Shown here one piece after another: positions 39,811-49,671 of a DNA stretch of 64,000 nucleotides. How positions within the stretch are numbered: position 1 is the first letter of the stretch; every line of letters begins with the position of its first letter. The notes under the pieces are model-generated. The model had not been told where the DNA came from. It saw nothing but the letters and a program-made list of their open reading frames with translations, and did no database searches. Location: NCBI RefSeq assembly GCF_038096175.1, contig NZ_CP151099.1, positions 3,536,501 to 3,600,500 on the forward strand. Reading direction: 5' to 3'. This DNA is from Nostoc sp. UHCC 0302 (GTDB lineage Bacteria; Cyanobacteriota; Cyanobacteriia; Cyanobacteriales; Nostocaceae). The position numbers and the translations under genes are program-made.

Positions 39811-40083
39811 ATGGAAAATACATTAGTTGATAAAACCTTCCGTGACAGCGATGGCAAAATTGTTTTAGCTCAGATGCCAAACCTACCGCTTATTGTTTGG
39901 ATAGTAGTGAGTATACTTGCTCTAATCTTTACAAGTGGCAAAATTAATACAGTGTTAGATGTAGTCGCGAATGGCTCCTTGTTTACTTGGGCGTGGCTGG
40001 AATTATTTCAAGGTGTTAACTATTTTCGCAGAGCGCTAGGTCTTGCTGTCTTGGTTGCTATTATAGTATTCCAAATCCAGTAA
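39811..40083 (+). CDS. Small membrane protein of unknown function
   Basis: 90 residues. After a polar N-terminus (NTLVDKTFRDSDGKIVLAQMP) come two membrane segments: LPLIVWIVVSILALIF and, after a loop with an amphipathic part (TWAWLELFQGVNYFRR), LGLAVLVAIIVFQIQ at the C-terminus. Both termini are probably cytoplasmic, with the loop outside, by the positive-inside rule. Start ATG 39811; no strong RBS. I recognise no named family, but the composition is clearly protein-like. Confidence 0.65.
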   Translation: MENTLVDKTFRDSDGKIVLAQMPNLPLIVWIVVSILALIFTSGKINTVLDVVANGSLFTWAWLELFQGVNYFRRALGLAVLVAIIVFQIQ

Positions 40084-41262
40084 TCATAACAGTTATAAGT
40101 CCACGATTGTGATGTCTGTACCGCAGTTAGAAAGACAAAGCGGAGCAGTTTACTTTTTAAACTACATAACTAGCTGCTATCACTTCCTTAAATAGATGAG
40201 CTAGGAGTGCAAGGGGAATAGGAGCCTTTGGAATTTTATTAGTATTTAATACATCAAAAATGTTTCCTAATTTTAACCTTATTATATTAATTTTAAAAAA
40301 CCCAGCTATCTTTTTTCTTAGGGACTGCCAATTAAAAAAATATACCACCAATGAGTATAGTGGCGTGACCGAATTAAAATAGTAGATTAATAAACCGCAG
40401 AGGCGCAGAGAAGCCAGTGCGTTGCGGGGGTTCCCACGCCACTTGCTTCAAGCCGGGTTACCCGTCCAACGCAGTGGCTCCCCGTTATAGCAACTGGCGC
40501 GACACAGACAGAGAAAAGAAAATTGTCTTGATGTTTATGCACTAAATTAGCCCGGTCACGCCAGTAGGGTGGTTTATGGTGAAGCATCGCCGTGGAAGGG
40601 TTTCCCGACTTGAGGCGATTGGTGTTAGCGAGCTTACGTTCGCGTAGCATTTTGCAGAGAGCCTTACGCGTTCGCATAGTGTCTCCGATAGCAGAAGGGT
40701 GTTAAGCCTAACGCACCACCTAAGAGATAATAGGTGCGTTACGCTGTCGCGTTAACACTCTGCTTTGACTAAAGTAATCATTCTACCACGTGGCTAATGC
40801 GTCATCGATTAGGACTGAAAAGTTTGTTGATAGCTCTGATGACGAAGGTTTAGGTCACCGGAAATGAGGCGGTGATTTAGGTTTTAGTGGAATTCTCCAA
40901 AGGCAATACATCTCACGTTTAGGGCATTCTCAACATTAATTATGGATTGTATTTTAGTCACGCTCACTAGTGAGTTTGATGATTTTTAATGTGCATTCAT
41001 AAAACTGTCACAGTCTTAGACAAAAAAATACCAATATAATTTTATACTGAAATTAAATGTTTTTTGTTCAAGTTTTATAAAACAGTAATGTTTGCGTCAA
41101 ACCTCAGAATTAATTATGAATTCTGAGCGAAAAGCCTATGAATAAATGGTTTAAATCACATGCTGAATACATTCGTCAGAATGTATTTATTCTTATTCAA
41201 TAATCCAAAATAACCACATACTTCAATGTTCAATCCGATTGGCTTGCTTTGAGACAATTAAC
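40084..41262. repeat. Repeat-rich intergenic region
   Basis: About 1.2 kb without a supported gene. It includes a copy of the short dispersed repeat (40415-40490, arms GCCAGTGCGTTG and CCAACGCAGTGGCTC), a segment with TAGCGAGCTTACGTTCGCG-type motifs (40610-40690), and the inverted pair TAACGCACC / GGTGCGTTA (40709-40717 and 40733-40741). Two open frames on the minus strand (40157-40351 and 40387-40677) fall in these repeats and are not genes. Confidence 0.6.
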
Positions 41263-41274
41263 GGAGATGCCTTT

Positions 41275-42603
41275 GTGAGTTTGCTTTTGACTAAATATTA
41301 TTACGATAATGTATTTACCCGCCTCAGACAGGAAGTGCGTGTTTATTCCAAACAACAAGGAGCGAACGGCAGAGTCGTTTTAGAAGATATTGTATCAGTC
41401 TTGCTCACCAGTATCACACTCGTAAAAGAGTCTAACAATCAGCTAAAGCCTCAAGATGCTGACAATGTTTTAGCTGTAACCGAAGAAAAAATCGAGAGCG
41501 CTAATATTAATGCAGAGATACATGGAGATTTACATCTTGCTGATATAGTACAACTTCATGATTTTTATTCTTTTTGCCACGACCTTTCAAACCTTGAAGC
41601 CTATCAAACCTTTGGTGATTGGTTGAGTTTTTCAATTTGCCCTTTTGTACTCAATCACTTAGCTCACTTAGGCAATACAGCTGGGTTGTTACCATTTTGG
41701 GAGGAGTATCCTCAAAGGGTAGCAAAATTATTTGGTAAAAAAGAAAAACTCACAATCGGTGAGTGGTTAAATAAAGGTTATGGGTTGACTGTTCCTTGGA
41801 TAATGACTCTTGTTATATTTAAAGTTAAATCTTTAATGCTTAGTACTTTTAGTATCAATCCTGGAAAACAACCACAGAAGAATAAATTTAATGCTAATGT
41901 CTATTCTCTTGAAGCCTTTGCACTGATTGCTCCAAGAGTAGAACGATTATTTTCTGGTAGCAATAATTGGAGTTGGCTGAAAGAGTTACTCAATAGTGAG
42001 ATTGTCAAAAAAGCAGTTGATGAAGATTGGAAGTTAGTCAAATTACTCTCCAAAGATGGCAAAAGTGATGAGCAGATTATTCAAACTATTTGGAATGTAA
42101 CTCCAACCTCAAATCTAGTTGAGACTAACAACTATCAATATGACATTTTAAAGGTGTTTATCCAAGTAGTGCAAGGGTGTAAAGTGCTGTCTGAGTCAGA
42201 AGCTATTGACATACTTGAGTCAAACAATATGAAACCTAGCGTACGTCAACTAGGGAGCCAAAAGAATTTATTAATTAAACTGATTAATGGATATTCTTTC
42301 ATTGTTGGGCCAGATCAGTCCACGCCTGGTTACTTGTATGCATTTTTAAATTCTCAAGAAAGTGGAGCTTTGATAATTTGGAAACAAATTGATCGCAAGT
42401 CTCTAACTTTGGCTATCACACACGTGCAAGCACTGCTAAAAACAGAGTCTAAATGGAAGTTATTTAGTGAGCGTCAAATAACATTCCTGACTTTTGTTCT
42501 GTTAGCTTTATTACTAAGTATGGGTTATCTGGTTGGTAAAACAGTGGTCGCTTATTGTGATAATCATCGTTCAGAGCTACCATTATTATTTAAACCTAAT
42601 TGA
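41275..42603 (+). CDS. Unknown protein with a C-terminal membrane anchor
   Basis: 442 residues from GTG 41275, preferred because GGAG stands at 41263-41266; an upstream TTG (41239) would add 12 residues. Most of the protein is soluble and helical, without a recognisable domain. One strong membrane segment lies near the C-terminus (ITFLTFVLLALLLSMGYLVG, about 415-435 of the long form), followed by only about 20 residues, so it looks tail-anchored with the bulk in the cytoplasm. A TPR protein gene follows 330 bp downstream on the same strand. Function unknown. Confidence 0.65.
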   Translation: MSLLLTKYYYDNVFTRLRQEVRVYSKQQGANGRVVLEDIVSVLLTSITLVKESNNQLKPQDADNVLAVTEEKIESANINAEIHGDLHLADIVQLHDFYSFCHDLSNLEAYQTFGDWLSFSICPFVLNHLAHLGNTAGLLPFWEEYPQRVAKLFGKKEKLTIGEWLNKGYGLTVPWIMTLVIFKVKSLMLSTFSINPGKQPQKNKFNANVYSLEAFALIAPRVERLFSGSNNWSWLKELLNSEIVKKAVDEDWKLVKLLSKDGKSDEQIIQTIWNVTPTSNLVETNNYQYDILKVFIQVVQGCKVLSESEAIDILESNNMKPSVRQLGSQKNLLIKLINGYSFIVGPDQSTPGYLYAFLNSQESGALIIWKQIDRKSLTLAITHVQALLKTESKWKLFSERQITFLTFVLLALLLSMGYLVGKTVVAYCDNHRSELPLLFKPN

Positions 42604-42689
42604 ATATAAATTCCGGCGCAATTGTTTGTTTATGGGCAAATACAGCAGAATACAGGAGCGGAGCCGGAGACACTCGCAGCTTGGCGTCA

Positions 42690-42755
42690 GAGGAAATCCG
42701 GCTTTATATCTAGCTTTTTAACTCAGATACTGTACTTCAATTTACTTACAAACTG
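42690..42755 (-). repeat. Segment matching the MITE B flanks (empty site)
   Basis: About 65 bp here, read on the minus strand, match the sequence flanking MITE B at 44240-44440, including GAAGTACAGTATCTGAG and AGCTAGATATAAAG. Here AGATATAAAG (complement of 42702-42711) occurs once, with no MITE. At 44.3 kb it occurs twice, on each side of the MITE. Confidence 0.85.
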
Positions 42756-42935
42756 TTGTATGTATCGTGTGATGCCTTGTTACAAAGGTTGGGTGTGGAC
42801 TATATTGATCTGTATTAAGCTATTGCATTTAGAAGTTGCATTTTGCGCGTGCTGAAGTCCTGACAGCAAAGATTTATGTTCGTAAAATTGTATAATCAAC
42901 AGCTTATCAACCAAAAATTTCGTTTTCTATAAAGA

Positions 42936-43862
42936 ATGACACAAGTAGTTAGTGCCGGTAGCCTAAATAACCCTGAGTGCATTGAGTTCTATAAACGGTG
43001 CTTGGAGAAAGCTAGAGAGATAGGTGACCGCAATGAAGAAGTCATTTCTTTAATTAGTTTGGGTAATGCTTATCTGTTTTTAGGAGAGCCAGAGTTAGCA
43101 ATTGAATTTTATCAGCAGTGGTTAGATAAGTCCAGAGAAATAGGCGATCGCTTAGGAGAAGCTAAATCCTTATCAGGGCTAGGGAATGCTTATCAGTCTT
43201 TAGGCAAGTACCAACGAGCTTTATGGTTCTATGAGCAGTGGTTAAGTACAACCAGAAAGATAGGTGACACGACTGGGGAAGGTATTGCCTTGGGAAGTTT
43301 GGGTAGTACTTACGAATTATTGGGACAGTACCAATTAGCAATTGAGTTCTACCAGCAGTGGTTAAGTATAACGAGGAAGATAAGCGATCGCACTGGAGAA
43401 AGTATTTGCTTAGGAAGTTTGGCTAGTACTTACGAATTATTAGGGCAGTATCAATTGGCAATTGAGTTCTACCAGCAGTGGTTAGACATTACAAGATTAA
43501 TTGATGACCAAAATGGTGAAGGTTTAGCTTTGAGTGGGTTGGGCAATGCTTACAGCGCCCTGGGACAGTATCAACAAGCGGTTGAGTTTCATCAGCATTC
43601 ATTGCTGATTAGAAGCAAAATCGGTGATTGTGAAGGACAAGCAAATGCCTATTTTAATTTGGGACTGACGTTAGAAAGAATGAATCGTAAATCGGAGGCG
43701 ATGGATGCCTATTGCAATGCCCGCCAACTGTATCAGGTAAAAGAACTTGATACAAGTGTGCAAGATTGTAACGATGCAATTGAGCTTCTTTCTCAAAATA
43801 TTGCACTGGAACCATCTTGCTCCTGGTATAGGCAATTATTAAGTCGTTTTTGGCAGTTATAA
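42936..43862 (+). CDS. Tetratricopeptide-repeat protein
   Basis: 308 residues made of seven TPR-like units of about 40 residues. Each reads G(N/S)-Y--LG-Y--AIEFYQQWL---R-IGDR-GE, with the phrase AIEFYQQWLSITRKI repeated closely. This is the kinesin-light-chain type found in many cyanobacterial proteins. It is a helical scaffold for protein-protein binding and has no enzymatic domain. The last unit degenerates into an acidic tail (NRKSEAMDAYCNARQLYQ). It follows the tail-anchored unknown protein, a possible partner. Start ATG 42936 is not preceded by a clear Shine-Dalgarno sequence. Confidence 0.9.
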   Translation: MTQVVSAGSLNNPECIEFYKRCLEKAREIGDRNEEVISLISLGNAYLFLGEPELAIEFYQQWLDKSREIGDRLGEAKSLSGLGNAYQSLGKYQRALWFYEQWLSTTRKIGDTTGEGIALGSLGSTYELLGQYQLAIEFYQQWLSITRKISDRTGESICLGSLASTYELLGQYQLAIEFYQQWLDITRLIDDQNGEGLALSGLGNAYSALGQYQQAVEFHQHSLLIRSKIGDCEGQANAYFNLGLTLERMNRKSEAMDAYCNARQLYQVKELDTSVQDCNDAIELLSQNIALEPSCSWYRQLLSRFWQL

Positions 43863-44287
43863 AACGCTGGTTTTAGTAATTATCTATTTTGACGAGCAGC
43901 GTTGACTATAAAGTTAATCCTGGAGTGGTTGTGCAGAAGGGTTTATACAGGAATGCGATACCCAAATGTTTTAAGTACTAGGAATAATAGTCGAATTTAG
44001 ATTAGTAACTGTTCATAGTGACGTATTTACTGCGAACATCGCTAGTTTAGATTATACCAATGTGAAAAAAGAATGTGACAAATAGACCATCTGTAGAAAC
44101 GCGATTCATCGCGTCTTCATCCAAGGATCTGTTGCAATCATTAATTGAATTGGTATTACATTTGGGCTGAGTTTTGTTTAAGTCGCGTCTCTGAGCGGGA
44201 ATCCCACTCCCCGCTCCTGCTTCAAAATCTGAAGCAGTTAGCAAGTAAATGAAGTACAGTATCTGAGTTAAAAAGCTAGATATAAAG

Positions 44288-44415
44288 CAGGGCGAACGCA
44301 CGGTATTTCTGAAACCTTTGCTGGGCATGGATCTTGATGAAAAAATAGGCTAAATTAAAAAACGCCGAAACCCTTGCTATTAAAGGATTCTTATACTTTA
44401 GATGCGTTTGCCCTG
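44288..44415. mobile_element. 128-bp MITE (copy B)
   Basis: Identical in sequence, inverted, to the element at 31518-31645. The ends CAGGGCGAACGCA and (inward from right) CAGGGCAAACGCA are flanked by the 10-bp target duplication AGATATAAAG (44278-44287 and 44416-44425). The same flanking sequence exists without insertion at 42690-42755. Confidence 0.95.
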
Positions 44416-44476
44416 AGATATAAAGCCGATTTACTTCTGAGAGGATGTCTGAAAAGTTTTTAATGGGTGATTTTAA

Positions 44477-44713
44477 TCACGCAAGTTGTTTGAGCATCAG
44501 ACGAATCATCGCAATGTCAACAAAAGTTTCTGTTGTTTCTGGTAAGATTTCATAATCCTTACTTAATCGCCGACACCAGTTAAACCAACCAACAGTCCTC
44601 TCAACAAGCCAGCGTTTAGGTAATACGACAAAACCCTTCTGTTCTTCGTGGCGGGTAACAACACTTAAAATCCATCGATAGGCATCAATGACCCAATAGT
44701 AGACATCTTGCAT
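44477..44713 (-). pseudogene. IS5-type transposase, C-terminal fragment
   Basis: 78 residues: [41 protein letters not shown] is the conserved end of IS5/IS1031-type transposases, including the third catalytic acid in [12 protein letters not shown]. The N-terminal two-thirds are missing. The fragment directly follows (4 bp) another transposase remnant, so this is a small IS graveyard. Confidence 0.8.
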
Positions 44714-44716
44714 GAA

Positions 44717-45184
44717 TCAAGAGGGATGTGCCAGTTCATAGTTAAGCAAGGCAGCGATGAGATTCAAACGCAAACCAAATCGCTTTCTACAGTTGCGGTA
44801 ACATCCCGAAAAGATGCGAAGTTCTTCAACAGTAACTGGTGATTGAGCGGTGTCAGACAACAGAGTTAGTAAAGTTCCCCGCTTGTAGTGCCAGCAGATA
44901 TCGCTGTAACACTTTTGCCACCAGCCACGGCGGAATACTTCTTTGCCATTGACCATCACCACGCAACGTTGAGTTAAGTGATTGTCGTCGTAAGTGATAG
45001 TTGCAATCAGCTTTGAAGCGGCGTAGATTTCGTGATCGTAAAAGCTGATTTCAACAACTGTAAATTCTTCTGACGCTACAGCTTGCGCTTGTGCTTCGAG
45101 GTATGTCTCTAGTTCAGCTTGGGCGATCGCTTGCTCATCGACCTTGTGAAGCTGGAAGGATTGGTAAGCGGTGATTGCGTTTAT
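44717..45184 (-). pseudogene. Chimeric ORF: unknown accessory protein joined to a transposase tail
   Basis: The frame is open from a stop at 45185-45187 to the stop ending at 44717, with no ATG, GTG or TTG near its upstream limit. First part: QLHKVDEQAIAQAELETYLEAQAQ (coiled coil-like), then FTVVEISFYDHEIYAASKLIATITYDDNH and VVMVNGKEVFRRGWWQKCYSDICWHYKRGT. Last part: VEELRIFSGCYRNCRKRFGLRLNLIAALLNYELA, which reads like the C-terminus of an IS5/DDE_4 transposase. The join lies near 44890, where the two styles meet in frame. It has no proper start, so I treat it as a fusion produced by an insertion followed by deletion. Confidence 0.5.
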
Positions 45185-45388
45185 TCAGGAATCCTTTATC
45201 GAGCGGAGCAATTAGAAATCTACGCCCAGGCGGTTAGTGATATTAGGCGAGTGTTGTCAAAGCCTGAGTGTACATGGCAAGAGTTTTGGAGTGTCGCCCA
45301 CGCTGACCCGTACCGTACTCTGTATTTGGAGAGGGGCGAAGTTGTGGAGGAGATAGGGGACAAAGTAGTTGTAGCCTGGCAGCATTAG
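45119..45388 (+). CDS. Hypothetical protein, probably a fragment
   Basis: 89 residues. The C-terminal part LYRAEQLEIYAQAVSDIRRVLSKPECTWQEFWSVAHADPYRTLYLERGEVVEEI looks protein-like, with helical, charged composition and no membrane segment. Its first 20 codons overlap, antisense, the chimeric ORF ending near 45184, which suggests the true start is internal (for example near the codons for GDCVYSG) or lost. No known domain is recognised. Confidence 0.4.
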   Translation: MGDRLLIDLVKLEGLVSGDCVYSGILYRAEQLEIYAQAVSDIRRVLSKPECTWQEFWSVAHADPYRTLYLERGEVVEEIGDKVVVAWQH

Positions 45389-45461
45389 CGCAATGAGTTG
45401 AAAAAGACTGAAAGCTATTCCAGGGAAGAGTTGCGATTCTGGCAACCACATACCTGAGTAA

Positions 45462-45560
45462 ATGAGGTTTTTGGCTAGAGCGATTGCAAGCGTGCTGTTA
45501 AAGTTTCCGCAGTGGGGGATTGTTTGCGTGGATAGCGAGTTGGTAAATTGGAATGAGTAA
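45462..45560 (+). pseudogene. 33-residue remnant ending KFPQWGIVCVDSELVNWNE
   Basis: An ATG at 45462 directly follows an in-frame TAA and leads into LLKFPQWGIVCVDSELVNWNE and a stop at 45558-45560. The same C-terminal pattern (VKFPQWKVAIVDKELVEWER) occurs at 49864-49926. Two related endings on the same strand flank the 1305-residue kinase gene, so both are probably remnants of one gene family. Confidence 0.45.
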
Positions 45561-45753
45561 CGCGATTGCCCAACATGGCAATGCCTATCAAGCGATTGCA
45601 CTTTTATTTGCTGTTTCATGCTTTTTTTCTTAAGTAAAAGGTGCGTCTAGGAAAGCTTAAAAGAATCAAGAGTCTAAAAACCAATTTTCAAGCATCTATT
45701 AAATGCTGCTTAACTGCCCATAAAGTAATTGACAGCTTGTTGATAACAAGCTT

Positions 45754-48700
45754 TCAAAAAGTTGGATTTTCTGAAGATTCACCTGGTGGGATTTGCAACG
45801 AAAAATAAAACGTGCTGCCTTCACCAAGTCTACTCTCTGCCCAAATACTACCATCATGCTGTTGGATGATACGTCGACAAATCGCCAAGCCAAGGCCTGT
45901 TCCTCCTTTAGCGCGAGCATCAGAGATGTCAACCTGTTGAAAACGTTCAAATATTGTTTCTAGTTTGTCGGCGGGAATACCTCTACCTTGGTCTTTGACT
46001 TGAAACAGAACTGAGTCGGACTGAAGCTTAGCAGATAAAGTAATAACTGAGTGAGGAGGAGAGAACTTGATAGCATTGCTTAACAAGTTGGTCAGGGTTT
46101 GGATGATTAAGTCGCTAGAAGCCCATACGCAAGCGTTAGTGGGAGTCATCGAGAGTGTAATCGCGGCTCCAAGAGCGATTGACTGTACCCCTTCAACCGC
46201 TCGTTGCATTAAATCTTCTGCATTGCAGATTTCCCTAACAAGCTGTACTCGTCCCGAAGACAAGCGTTCTAAGTCCAAGATGTCATTAACCAGACGCACA
46301 AGGCGATCGCTATTTGTTAAAGCTTGCTGGAGCATCCGTTTGGCTTTTTCGGGTTTGTTGTCGTAGATACCTGTATTAAGCAGTCCTAAAAATCCTCGGA
46401 TAGCTGTCAGCGGGGTGCGAAGTTCATGGCTGACGATGGAAACGAATTCATTTTTCAGTTGCTCAATAGCGTGCTGTTCGGTGATGTCTTGGATCTGGAC
46501 GACGTAGTACAAAGGCTGATTGTGGAAATCTCGTACCAGCGATAGGCTCGTTAGTCCCCAAGCAATGCGTCCTCCGTTGCACAAGTAACGTAACTCAATT
46601 TGAGCATTACGATTCTCATTGGTGAAAACTTGCTCGATGCAGTGGTGAAGTTGATTAACATCTTCTGGGTGAACTAGCTGTGATGCGCTTAGGGTTAGTA
46701 ATTTAGATTCAGAGTAGGCAAGCATTTCACCTAGCACCGGATTGATTTGCAGCCAGCGATTGTCTAATCCCAGTAGCGCCATGCCAATGGGGGCATCATG
46801 AAACGCATGACGAAACCGCTCTTCACTCTCGCGTAGGGCGACCTCGGCTTGTTTGAGATCAGTAATATCTAGTAGCACTCCATACCAAGCAATCTCATCA
46901 TTCTGACGACGTTCTGGGCGGGAATTAGCGCGTACCCATTTCATCTTGCCAGAGGGAGTGATAATCCGCCATTCGTGAGCAAAAGGTTCTAGCGTTCTGA
47001 GACTTTGGGTAGTTATTTGATTGTAAAGAGCGCGGTCATCAGGATGCACTTGGTTATAAGTGAGTAGGGCATCCGTTGAGACTTGTTCCGGTTCTAATTC
47101 TTGAATCTCTCGAACTCCTGAACTGATATATTCATATTGCATTTCACCTGTATCTGGGTAATAAGCCAGGATGTAAATTTGTGCAGGTGAAGCTGCTGCG
47201 ATTTTTTGGAAGCGAGCTTCGCTTTGCCGCAGAGCTTCTTCTATGTATTTGCGCTCAGTAATATCTAAGCAGACACCATACCAGGCAATTTCACCGTTTT
47301 GGCGGCGTTCAGGTCGAGAGCTAGCCTGAAGCCACTTGGTTTTTCCCGACGGGGTGATAATCCGCCATTCATACTTAAATGGCTGCATATGCTCAAGACT
47401 TTGCCTGTAACTTTGCTCATAGAGGGCTTGATCATCTGGGTGAATTTGGTTAAAAGTAATGGCAGAATTTTCAAGGGCTTGTGCTATCGAGACTTCATGA
47501 AAATCTTCAAAGGCAGGACTGACATACTCGTATCGACTAGCGCCATTTGGATGTTCGATAACAGTGTAAATTACTCCTGGGGAAGCTGCTGCTAACTGTT
47601 GAAATTGAGCTTCTCTCTGGCGTAAGGCTTCTTCTGCTTGCTTGCGCTCAGTAATATCAGATACCCGCACTAAATCGAAAGGTTGATTAACAATCGCAAC
47701 GCGTTTAGCAGCTAGGTTGCCCCAAAAGAGATTTCCTTTTCGCGTAACGTATTCTATTTCCCGACTCCAGAAGCCTTTTTGCTGTATTTGAGCAGTGATT
47801 TCGCTTAGTTCCTCCAAGCTAAACGACCGAACTTGAAGCGTGTGACCTTGAATATCAATCAGTTCAGCTTTAGTGTCTGCTTCAAACAGTTCTACTGCTC
47901 GATGGTTGCAGTCAGAGATCAGCAATGTTTCAGGATCTACCAAGAATAAGGCATCGGCAGATTCGTTATAAATGCTCTCGCGCAGGTCTTTTTGCTGTCG
48001 TAATTCTAGTTCTACAAGTTTGCGCTCACTGATATCTTGAGTAACTGCAATGATATGAGGTTGTCCCTGAAGCTCAATAATATCGGCTGAAAACAGGACG
48101 GTGATTATCCTACCTGTTTGATGACGAACGGCAAATTCCCTGTTGCGAACTGATTTACCTAGTTGCAAATCATCCAAGCATCGTCTTTGGTCTTCCAAAT
48201 TTACCCAATATTTAATCTTTGTAAATGTGCCACCAACGATTTCTTCCCTAATGTAACCATATAAATCTGTAAAGGCATCATTCACGTCCACACATCGTCC
48301 ATCTTGGGTAACAATCACAATTGCTTCAGGACAGGTACGAAATACTTTAGTAAAACGTTCTTCTGACTCTTGTAGAGCAATTCTAACGCGCTCAAATGAC
48401 TGCTTAAGTTGCTCGGACATCCGGTTGAATGATTTACTGAGGACTTGTAGTTCTACAATCGGGCTGTCTTGTTCAATTGCCTGATTCCATTCTCCATTTG
48501 CCAGGGTCAAACTGGCTTGACTCAATTGCTGCACAGGTTTGACAATTAACTGAGTTAGCAACAATCCTAAAGTAATCGCTCCACCTAAAACGCTAGCAAT
48601 AAAAAGTATAGTTACACTTGTATTGGCATTAATTTCTGCTATAAAGTCGGATTCTGGTGTGAGTGTCACAATCAACCAGTTAAGACCCAATTTATCGCTG

Positions 48701-49671
48701 TAAGGGGTAACGAGTAAGAGTTGCTTTTTGCCTTCTATCTCAAAGGTGAGTTGCTGTGTAGTCTTAATTTGAGTTAACTTACCAAAGTGCCAGAGAAGAT
48801 GTTGACCTGCCAGACGAATCAGGGGTTCGTTACTTTCTGTCATCTTGAGCCGTTTGTTTTGTGTCCCATCAGTAACTGTAAGTAAAGGTTGTTCAGTTGA
48901 AGAAGCAACTATCAGTCCCGAATACTCAATAATAAATACCTGTCCTTTTGTACCGAATCGCAATTTTTTGAGAAAATCGCTAACGGCGATAAGGGTTAGG
49001 TCACTAGTAAAAACACCCTGAAGTTGTTGTCTTTGATTATAAACCGGGTAACTGGCTGCTATTCCTAAACCTCTCGAAGTTGGTACATACAAATAAATCG
49101 GTGTCCAAGTTGGTTTGCTTACAAACAGCGCCTTTTGATAGAATGGTCTTTGAGTTGCATCATAGTTTTGCTGATTCACTAATAATTTTTGACGCTGACC
49201 CTGACTATCTACGCTATATACATAAAGCGTCCCTTTGACAAAATTCTTGGTCAACGAAACGGTAAGACCCCGCTCATCGTTTCCGGCTCCAACGAGTCCC
49301 CCTTTGGGATTAATAAAATGAATTCTCACTGAATCAAATTCTTGAATTTGACCTAAAAAATAGCGTTCTAAATTTTTAGGATTGTTGATGTCTAACTGTC
49401 CTAGCTCGCTAGCTCTAGCATTGAGGCGATTAATTAAGTCTAGAGTCTTTAAGTAATTACTAAGATACAGATGGACGCGAACGCTTATCTCGGTCATCAT
49501 CTGATATACCAAGCTATTTATTGAACGCTGATAATTATAAAAAGATATATAACTCGTTAGCACTGTAGTCCCAACCGTTAGGAGCAAAAACGTAATAATA
49601 AGGACAAAGCGTAGGGAAATTTTCAGCTTTTTTCTGTTGCCTTGTCTTTCCCTAAGAATACTTAATCTCAC
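45754..49671 (-). CDS. Membrane sensor histidine kinase with Cache, HAMP and five PAS domains
   Basis: 1305 residues. TM1 (about 20-42), periplasmic double-Cache-like sensor (about 50-345; FYQKALFVSKPTWTPIYLY), TM2 (about 352-378), HAMP (379-430), five PAS domains between 440 and 1065 (each ending in DITERK/DITEQ-type strings), HisKA at about 1075 (SIVSHELRTPLTAIRG; phospho-His in the H box), and HATPase near 1185-1300 (LTNLLSNAIKFSPP, KDQGRGIP, GGTGLGLAICRRII). All catalytic boxes look intact. It probably senses a small extracellular ligand through Cache and redox or light-like signals through PAS. No response regulator is adjacent. Start ATG 49671. Confidence 0.95.
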   Translation of the reverse strand: MRLSILRERQGNRKKLKISLRFVLIITFLLLTVGTTVLTSYISFYNYQRSINSLVYQMMTEISVRVHLYLSNYLKTLDLINRLNARASELGQLDINNPKNLERYFLGQIQEFDSVRIHFINPKGGLVGAGNDERGLTVSLTKNFVKGTLYVYSVDSQGQRQKLLVNQQNYDATQRPFYQKALFVSKPTWTPIYLYVPTSRGLGIAASYPVYNQRQQLQGVFTSDLTLIAVSDFLKKLRFGTKGQVFIIEYSGLIVASSTEQPLLTVTDGTQNKRLKMTESNEPLIRLAGQHLLWHFGKLTQIKTTQQLTFEIEGKKQLLLVTPYSDKLGLNWLIVTLTPESDFIAEINANTSVTILFIASVLGGAITLGLLLTQLIVKPVQQLSQASLTLANGEWNQAIEQDSPIVELQVLSKSFNRMSEQLKQSFERVRIALQESEERFTKVFRTCPEAIVIVTQDGRCVDVNDAFTDLYGYIREEIVGGTFTKIKYWVNLEDQRRCLDDLQLGKSVRNREFAVRHQTGRIITVLFSADIIELQGQPHIIAVTQDISERKLVELELRQQKDLRESIYNESADALFLVDPETLLISDCNHRAVELFEADTKAELIDIQGHTLQVRSFSLEELSEITAQIQQKGFWSREIEYVTRKGNLFWGNLAAKRVAIVNQPFDLVRVSDITERKQAEEALRQREAQFQQLAAASPGVIYTVIEHPNGASRYEYVSPAFEDFHEVSIAQALENSAITFNQIHPDDQALYEQSYRQSLEHMQPFKYEWRIITPSGKTKWLQASSRPERRQNGEIAWYGVCLDITERKYIEEALRQSEARFQKIAAASPAQIYILAYYPDTGEMQYEYISSGVREIQELEPEQVSTDALLTYNQVHPDDRALYNQITTQSLRTLEPFAHEWRIITPSGKMKWVRANSRPERRQNDEIAWYGVLLDITDLKQAEVALRESEERFRHAFHDAPIGMALLGLDNRWLQINPVLGEMLAYSESKLLTLSASQLVHPEDVNQLHHCIEQVFTNENRNAQIELRYLCNGGRIAWGLTSLSLVRDFHNQPLYYVVQIQDITEQHAIEQLKNEFVSIVSHELRTPLTAIRGFLGLLNTGIYDNKPEKAKRMLQQALTNSDRLVRLVNDILDLERLSSGRVQLVREICNAEDLMQRAVEGVQSIALGAAITLSMTPTNACVWASSDLIIQTLTNLLSNAIKFSPPHSVITLSAKLQSDSVLFQVKDQGRGIPADKLETIFERFQQVDISDARAKGGTGLGLAICRRIIQQHDGSIWAESRLGEGSTFYFSLQIPPGESSENPTF

